A stretch of 10,090 nt of DNA from Endomicrobiia bacterium (GTDB lineage: Bacteria > Elusimicrobiota > Endomicrobiia > Endomicrobiales > Endomicrobiaceae). Below the pieces are notes generated by a model. It did no database searches. It saw only the letters and a list, made by a program, of their open reading frames with translations, and had not been told where the DNA came from. Below, piece after piece: positions 5,221-10,090 of the stretch. A program made the position numbers and the translations under genes. Numbering within the stretch: the stretch's first letter is position 1; every line of letters starts with the position of its first letter. The stretch covers positions 1-10,090 of the forward strand of contig BNVZ01000039.1 in the NCBI GenBank assembly GCA_025998475.1. Reading direction: 5' to 3'.

Positions 5221-6801
5221 ATGACAAAATATATTTTTATTACCGGTGGGGTTGTAAGCTCTTTGGGAAAGGGTATTTCGGGCGCAAGCATAGGTAAACT
5301 TCTCCAACTTCACGGCTTTAAGGTCAATATGATTAAATTTGATCCCTACATAAACGTAGATCCAGGAACAATGAACCCTTATCAACATGGTGAAGTTTTT
5401 GTTACGATAGACGGCGCCGAGGCAGACTTAGACCTAGGAACCTACGAGAGATTTTTAAATATTTACACAAGCAAGGCAAATACAAATACTGCTGGAGATG
5501 TTTATAAAACCGTAATCACCAGAGAAAGAAGGGGGGATTACGATGGAGCTACGGTTCAGATTATACCTCATATTACTGACGAAATAAAGAGACGTTTTGT
5601 TGCGTTAAAAAACGATTGTGATATTTCTATAATTGAAATCGGAGGGACTGTTGGGGATATCGAAGGGCTCCCATTTATAGAAGCCACAAGGCAGTTTCAG
5701 CTTGAAAATAAAAAAGAAGATATTTTTAGTATCCATGTTACTCTTGTTCCTTACATCTCAGGCGCTCATGAATTAAAAACAAAGCCTACGCAGCATTCTG
5801 TTAACAAATTAAGAGAAATAGGTATTTCTCCAGATATGATAATTTGCAGAACGGAACACCATCTTGACGAATCGTTAAAGAAAAAAATTTCTCTATTTTG
5901 CAATGTTAAAGAGGAAAATGTTATAGAAGCGATAGATGCTTCTTCCATTTATTGTATTCCAGAAGCTTTTTATAATCAGAAAGTAGATTCTCTGGTTATT
6001 GAAAAACTTAATATAAAACCTAAAAAGAAATTTGATAGAACGTGGTTTGCAAAAATAAAGTCTCTTTCGGAATTTGATAAGACGATTAAAGTTACAGTTG
6101 TCGGTAAATATGCGGATTTAAAAGACGCCTATAAATCTATTGACGAATCGTTAAATATTGCTGCCGGTGAGTTAAAGGCAAAGGCGGAAATAGAATACCT
6201 TGGAGCTGAAGATAAAGATTTAGTTAAAAAATTAAAAAATTATGACGCTATTTTGGTTCCTGGAGGGTTTGGAAGTAGAGGTGTTGAAGGAAAGATAAAA
6301 GCAATAACCTATGCTAGAGAAAACAAAATTCCGTTCCTTGGTATATGTTTAGGCATGCAATGCAGTGTTGTAGAGGTGTCTAGAAATTTAGCAAAACTTA
6401 AAGACGCAAATTCCACGGAATTTAGCGAGACTACAAAATATCCCGTAATAAAAATTCTCGAAGAGCAAAAAAGCGTTAAGTACAGAGGTGGCACGATGAG
6501 GCTTGGTAATTACAAATCTGAAATAAAGAAAAATACTTTGGCACATAATTTATACAAATCTACCGAAATTGAAGAAAGACATAGGCACAGATACGAAATG
6601 AATCCCGAGTTTATTGACGTATTGGAGAAATCTGGGCTTTTTGTATCTGCGTATCATAAAGGAATTCTTCCTGAAATTGTTGAGATAAAAGATCATCCAT
6701 TTTTTATTGGCGTACAGTTTCATCCGGAGTTTGCCTCAAGACCAATGAAAGCGCATCCTCTCTTTAAAGGTTTTCTTAGCGCAGCTCTAAAGAAAAAATA
6801 A
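5221..6801 (+). CDS. pyrG: CTP synthase (glutamine-hydrolysing)
   Basis: PyrG converts UTP to CTP using ATP and glutamine, the last step of pyrimidine nucleotide synthesis. I chose the ATG at 5221, which gives 526 residues, 13 bases after purF with AAAGG 8 bases upstream. A longer open frame back to 5107 would overlap purF and is not homologous. The synthase domain begins at once with TGGVVSSLGKG (8-18), the nucleotide-binding loop, then KFDPYINVDPGTMNP (39-53) and GEVFVTIDGAE (57-67). The class I glutaminase domain (about 288-526) has the oxyanion-side PGGFGSRG (347-354), the nucleophile Cys376 in GICLGMQ, and the His501/Glu503 pair in QFHPEF. All catalytic residues are present. The length is slightly below the 530-545 usual for the family. 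The chain ends in three Lys. Confidence 0.97.
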   Translation: MTKYIFITGGVVSSLGKGISGASIGKLLQLHGFKVNMIKFDPYINVDPGTMNPYQHGEVFVTIDGAEADLDLGTYERFLNIYTSKANTNTAGDVYKTVITRERRGDYDGATVQIIPHITDEIKRRFVALKNDCDISIIEIGGTVGDIEGLPFIEATRQFQLENKKEDIFSIHVTLVPYISGAHELKTKPTQHSVNKLREIGISPDMIICRTEHHLDESLKKKISLFCNVKEENVIEAIDASSIYCIPEAFYNQKVDSLVIEKLNIKPKKKFDRTWFAKIKSLSEFDKTIKVTVVGKYADLKDAYKSIDESLNIAAGELKAKAEIEYLGAEDKDLVKKLKNYDAILVPGGFGSRGVEGKIKAITYARENKIPFLGICLGMQCSVVEVSRNLAKLKDANSTEFSETTKYPVIKILEEQKSVKYRGGTMRLGNYKSEIKKNTLAHNLYKSTEIEERHRHRYEMNPEFIDVLEKSGLFVSAYHKGILPEIVEIKDHPFFIGVQFHPEFASRPMKAHPLFKGFLSAALKKK

Positions 6802-6807
6802 AATTTT

Positions 6808-6885
6808 ATGGGCGATAAAAAAGAAGGTAGTGATAAAACTAAAAACAATAGACCTCTTTCCAAATTATTTATAAATAAATTGTAG
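6808..6885 (+). CDS. Possible 25-residue leader-like ORF between pyrG and the helicase, doubtful
   Basis: An ATG 6 bases after pyrG opens 25 codons, starting MGDKKEGSDKTKNNRPLSK, hydrophilic and Lys-rich, ending in TAG. No clear ribosome binding site precedes it, though translational coupling to pyrG is conceivable. It could be a real micro-protein, the decayed start of a lost gene, or chance; nothing identifies a function. Confidence 0.2.
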   Translation: MGDKKEGSDKTKNNRPLSKLFINKL

Positions 6886-6905
6886 ACTATAGGAATAAAA
6901 ATAAA

Positions 6906-8180
6906 ATGACAGATAAAATTGAAATAAATAATGAATTTAAACAAGCGCACGAACTTATAGACAAAAGTAATGATTGTATTTTTGTTACAGGTAATGCAGG
7001 TACGGGAAAAACTACATTTTTGCGTTATTATATTACACGTGCAAACAAAAAAACCATAGTTCTTGCCCCGACCGGAGTAGCGGCTCTTAATTGCACAGGA
7101 GAAACACTACATTCATTTTTTAACTTTAAACCTGACATTACTCTTTCAAAAATCAAAAAGAAAAAACTTTCAGAAAAATCCATATATAAAAAAGTTGATA
7201 CAATTATTATTGACGAAGCATCAATGCTTAGGTGTGATATTTTAGATTGCGTAGATAAATTTTTAAGGTTAAATAGAGAAAAACATCAAGAGCCATTTGG
7301 CGGAGTTCAAATGGTGTTTATTGGCGATCTAAAACAGCTTCCTCCTGTAGTAAAAAAAGAAGAATATCATATATTTAATTCTGTGTATAAATCGCCTTAT
7401 TTTTTAAGTGCACATTCCCTTAATGAGTGTATGCTTCACACTATTGAACTTAAAAAAATATACAGACAACAGGACAGCAATTTTGTGGAATTACTTGCCG
7501 CGGTGCGAAACGGCACTGTCAGTAACAACGATCTTTATAGACTTAACAAAAAAGTTTCATCGCAGGTTTTAGATAAACCTATAGCTGTATATCTTACGAC
7601 GACAAATAAAAAAGCAGCGTTTATAAATCATCAATATCTTTCAAAAATAGAGGCAGAACAGGCAATTTTTTCTGCAGAGACTGAAAATATAGACAAACAT
7701 TCAAAAGCCTTGCCTGCAGAGACGGAGCTTGTTATAAAAAAAGGAGCGCAGGTAATGATGGTTAATAACGATGCAAAAGGTAGATGGGTTAATGGAAGTA
7801 TTGGGATGGTTGACGATATAAAGAGCAGCACTTATTCAGGCAAAGTTTTGATACATGTAAAATTTCCAAATAAAAGAATAGAATACGTGGAACCTTACAA
7901 ATGGGAATTATTCAGATATAGATGGAATGAAAAACAAGAACAAATAGAAACGGAAAGCGCAGGTTTTTTTAAACAGTACCCGCTAAAACTTTCTTGGGCT
8001 GTTACAATACACAAAAGTCAGGGGAAAACTTTTGATAACGTTATTATAGACATGGAGTATGGCGCGTTTGCTCCGGGGCAATTATATGTAGCATTAAGCC
8101 GTTGCACGTCTCTTGATGGTATAACCCTTTCAAGACCTATCACCAAAAGGGATATTATTGTCGCAAAAAATCAATTTTAG
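6906..8180 (+). CDS. PIF1-like superfamily 1 DNA helicase
   Basis: This is a 424-residue ATP-driven helicase of the PIF1/RecD-like branch, expected to unwind DNA 5' to 3' and to act on forks, R-loops or G-quadruplexes. Visible motifs in order: Walker A GNAGTGKTT (29-37), motif Ia LAPTGVAALN (53-62) with GETLHSFF (65-72), Walker B IIIDEASML (100-108), then a Pif1-signature-like stretch ending PFGGVQMVF, motif III GDLKQLPPV (140-148), IYRQ with Arg187 (185-188), TTTNKKA (231-237), KGAQVMM (279-285), and near the end TIHKSQGKTFDNV (367-379) and YVALSRC (394-400). All core motifs are intact. There is no long N- or C-terminal extension, so it is a minimal form. Start: ATG with only a weak GGA upstream. 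It lies 104 bases after pyrG with no terminator between, so read-through from the nucleotide operon is likely. Confidence 0.93.
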   Translation: MTDKIEINNEFKQAHELIDKSNDCIFVTGNAGTGKTTFLRYYITRANKKTIVLAPTGVAALNCTGETLHSFFNFKPDITLSKIKKKKLSEKSIYKKVDTIIIDEASMLRCDILDCVDKFLRLNREKHQEPFGGVQMVFIGDLKQLPPVVKKEEYHIFNSVYKSPYFLSAHSLNECMLHTIELKKIYRQQDSNFVELLAAVRNGTVSNNDLYRLNKKVSSQVLDKPIAVYLTTTNKKAAFINHQYLSKIEAEQAIFSAETENIDKHSKALPAETELVIKKGAQVMMVNNDAKGRWVNGSIGMVDDIKSSTYSGKVLIHVKFPNKRIEYVEPYKWELFRYRWNEKQEQIETESAGFFKQYPLKLSWAVTIHKSQGKTFDNVIIDMEYGAFAPGQLYVALSRCTSLDGITLSRPITKRDIIVAKNQF

Positions 8181-8312
8181 CAACAATAGTTCTCAAGTAA
8201 AAATGAGCGAGACATTTACATACGCTAAAAAGTTAATTAGAATATTCTTTGATATAGATAAGAAGTCGAAAGTGAAATCAAAACAGATACTTATTTCTAT
8301 ATAGGAGAATGT

Positions 8313-10090
8313 ATGAAAATAACAAAGTATTTAAGCAAACTGGCAGAAAAAAGAACGAGGAATGTGTTAGCAATAATAGTAATGTTTGCTTGCGCTAGCA
8401 TTTGTTTGGGAGAGCATACAATAACGATTAACTCTGCTCTTACTCCTACTATTGATGATAATGGAAACAGAGTTTTCCCTTTTGTCGCTGGTAATTCTAG
8501 AAATCAGGATGGAACCGCGAATTATGCTAACATATTTCCGCTAGACCCAAGCAATAACACTTTAATTATCAAAGAAGGAGCAAAGGTTGGACAGGCAAGC
8601 GGCGCTCATATTGATGATGGTAGTAATTTTGGATCAATGACAGGCAACAAAGTTATCGTAAACGGAGGCGATTTTACTGGTAGTGACATTGCAGGCGCCT
8701 CTTCTTTTGTCTTAACAAATGTTGTTGACGCTAATGGTAATAGAGTTGAAATTAATGCAGGATACAATATACGAGATGTTCATGGCGGACAGACATCAAA
8801 TGGAACAGCTTCTGATAATAAAGTATTTATAAAAAACGATGTGATAATTGGTAGAGATGTTACTGGCGGTTGTGTTCACGGTAACGGAAACGCAGAAAAG
8901 AATAAGGTTGCAATCACTGGTGCAACTGTTGGCAGAAGTGTTTATGGCGGTTATGCTGGCAATAACGGAAACGCAGAAAATAATGAGGTTACAATCATTG
9001 GCGCAACTGTTCGTGGACTCGTTTATGGCGGTTGTGTTGGCGATAACGGAGACACAAAAAATAATAAAGTTACAATTAATGGCGGAAGGGTTAAAAAACT
9101 TGTTTATGGCGGTTATGTTTTCAATGACGGAGACGCAAAAAAGAATGAGGTTACAATCACCAGCGCAACTGTTGGCTTGAATGTTTATGGCGGTTATGTT
9201 TTCGGTAACGGAAGCGCAGAAAAGAATGAGGTTACAATCACCAGCACAACTGTTGACGAAGATGTTTTTGGCGGTTATGTTAACGGTGACGGAGACGCAA
9301 ATAATAATAAAGTTACAATTAATGGCGGAAGGATTGGAGGAGATGTTTGTGGCGGTTTTATTTTTGGTGACGGAGACGCAAAAAATAATAAAGTTACAAT
9401 TAATGACGGAAGGATTGGAGGAGATGTTTGCGGTGGTTTTGTTAAGGGCAATGACAAAGGCAATGCCACTGGTAACACAGTAACTATCTCAGGGATCCCG
9501 GAATTTGGGGACAACACAAATCTGCACCACGGACTGTGCGGAGGCATTGGCGCTAACAATGAATCCGACGCATTTACAGGTAACACATTGATTATTAAAG
9601 AAACAAAGGCAATTACAGTAAAAGGAATAAGTAATTTTGAAAATTATGAATTTTACTTGCCGCAAGATTTAAAACCCCAAGAGCCAATTTTGATAGCAAA
9701 TGATGGCGGTTGCAGTTGGAATAAAGGCACCGCCAACTACACCGATCCCTGCCCTCTAAAACTCTCAAAAACCAACATAACCATATACCCTAAGGAAGCA
9801 ATAGAAAAAGAAACAAAATATACATTGATACGCAGTCTGGAAGGATTTGACGAGATAAGCAAAGAGTTCAAGCCTAAAAGCACTGGCCCAGTAGTATATG
9901 AATGGGATTTAGAAATAGTTGATAACAAAGATTTGACAACAACAAAAGACTTAGTAGTCACATTAGCACAAAAGAGCATAGCCCCTGCAACAGAAGCACT
10001 ATGCAAAGGACATGGAACAGGAATTTTACTGGCAAACGATGGACTGGACTGTATATTAAAGACTATGGAAGAGTCGGAAAGATTGCTTGG
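8313..10090 (+). CDS. Autotransporter passenger with beta-helix repeats, 3' end cut off
   Basis: 592 codons are visible and the frame is still open at the right edge. GGAG at 8304-8307 precedes the ATG. A basic N-terminus and hydrophobic core (about 18-32) form a Sec signal peptide, so the protein is exported. Residues 180 to about 395 are 27-residue repeats with a Val-Tyr-Gly-Gly-Tyr core, then Gly/Asn-rich turns and a Val-Thr-Ile strand, typical of right-handed beta-helix passengers of type Va autotransporters. They end in a KGISNFENYEFYLP linker (437-450), a segment I recall just before the barrel in this family. From residue 555, an alternating Ala/Leu-rich stretch (APATEALCKGHGTGILLAN) resembles the helix entering the barrel, which would lie outside the window. 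The likely role is surface display for adhesion. The 132-base gap before it holds only a weak promoter-like TTGATA-18-TGAAAT (8249-8278). Several repeats carry Cys, unusual in such passengers. Confidence 0.85.
   Translation, partial: MKITKYLSKLAEKRTRNVLAIIVMFACASICLGEHTITINSALTPTIDDNGNRVFPFVAGNSRNQDGTANYANIFPLDPSNNTLIIKEGAKVGQASGAHIDDGSNFGSMTGNKVIVNGGDFTGSDIAGASSFVLTNVVDANGNRVEINAGYNIRDVHGGQTSNGTASDNKVFIKNDVIIGRDVTGGCVHGNGNAEKNKVAITGATVGRSVYGGYAGNNGNAENNEVTIIGATVRGLVYGGCVGDNGDTKNNKVTINGGRVKKLVYGGYVFNDGDAKKNEVTITSATVGLNVYGGYVFGNGSAEKNEVTITSTTVDEDVFGGYVNGDGDANNNKVTINGGRIGGDVCGGFIFGDGDAKNNKVTINDGRIGGDVCGGFVKGNDKGNATGNTVTISGIPEFGDNTNLHHGLCGGIGANNESDAFTGNTLIIKETKAITVKGISNFENYEFYLPQDLKPQEPILIANDGGCSWNKGTANYTDPCPLKLSKTNITIYPKEAIEKETKYTLIRSLEGFDEISKEFKPKSTGPVVYEWDLEIVDNKDLTTTKDLVVTLAQKSIAPATEALCKGHGTGILLANDGLDCILKTMEESERLL
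8850..9416 (+). repeat. Seven 81-bp tandem coding repeats, nested 243-bp order
   Basis: Seven units of exactly 81 bp start at 8850, 8931, 9012, 9093, 9174, 9255 and 9336; a degenerate eighth begins at 9417. Each encodes 27 residues. By their last strand they fall into two types: A (Val-Thr-Ile-Thr-x-Ala-Thr-Val) in units 1, 2, 4 and 5, and B (Val-Thr-Ile-Asn-Gly-Gly-Arg) in units 3, 6 and 7. The order A-A-B-A-A-B-B suggests that a 243-bp block was duplicated, followed by a single-unit copy. More divergent versions precede 8850. Confidence 0.85.

Noticed and set aside
8850..9416. Regular repeat array as a possible CRISPR
   Set aside because: Units are contiguous 81-bp coding repeats without unique spacers.
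8848..9483. Two repeat-rich ORFs in another frame within the autotransporter
   Set aside because: They are out-of-frame readings of the 81-bp repeats; the true frame has a signal peptide and beta-helix pattern.

Overview
The window looks like a low-GC, Gram-negative, probably host-associated bacterium. It contains a lipoprotein, a Sec-exported protein and the passenger end of a type Va autotransporter, all of which imply an outer membrane or periplasm. The autotransporter passenger and linker, together with a bacterial PIF1-like helicase next to purF-pyrG, recall Elusimicrobiota (Endomicrobium-like) or other AT-rich gut and symbiont lineages. That placement comes from recall, not a search, and I hold it at about 0.4. 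No RNA gene, insertion sequence, phage gene or CRISPR array was recognised.

The left part (1-3842) is sparse and unusual. It opens with the 3' part of an unrecognised gene that has a Cys/Gly-rich motif and a charged helical tail. A 167-residue exported protein of unknown function follows. Next is a lipoprotein whose mature part is about twelve tandem 17-residue repeats, encoded by GC-rich, C-over-G DNA unlike anything around it. After that come about 1.26 kb with no convincing gene: several hairpins, short ORF scraps on both strands, and a probable terminator at 3601-3618 that insulates the next operon.

The right part (3843-10090) is dense and all on the plus strand. purF (Fe-S type amidophosphoribosyltransferase) and pyrG (CTP synthase) are 13 bases apart and look like one operon for purine and pyrimidine nucleotide synthesis; both enzymes use glutamine as nitrogen donor. 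A PIF1-like superfamily 1 helicase follows 104 bases later. A large autotransporter with 81-bp passenger repeats then runs off the right edge before its beta-barrel.

The strongest leads for something undescribed are the repeat lipoprotein with its composition break and three open frames, the exported orphan genes beside it, and the nested repeat structure of the autotransporter passenger. No defence system or other multi-gene machine could be supported.
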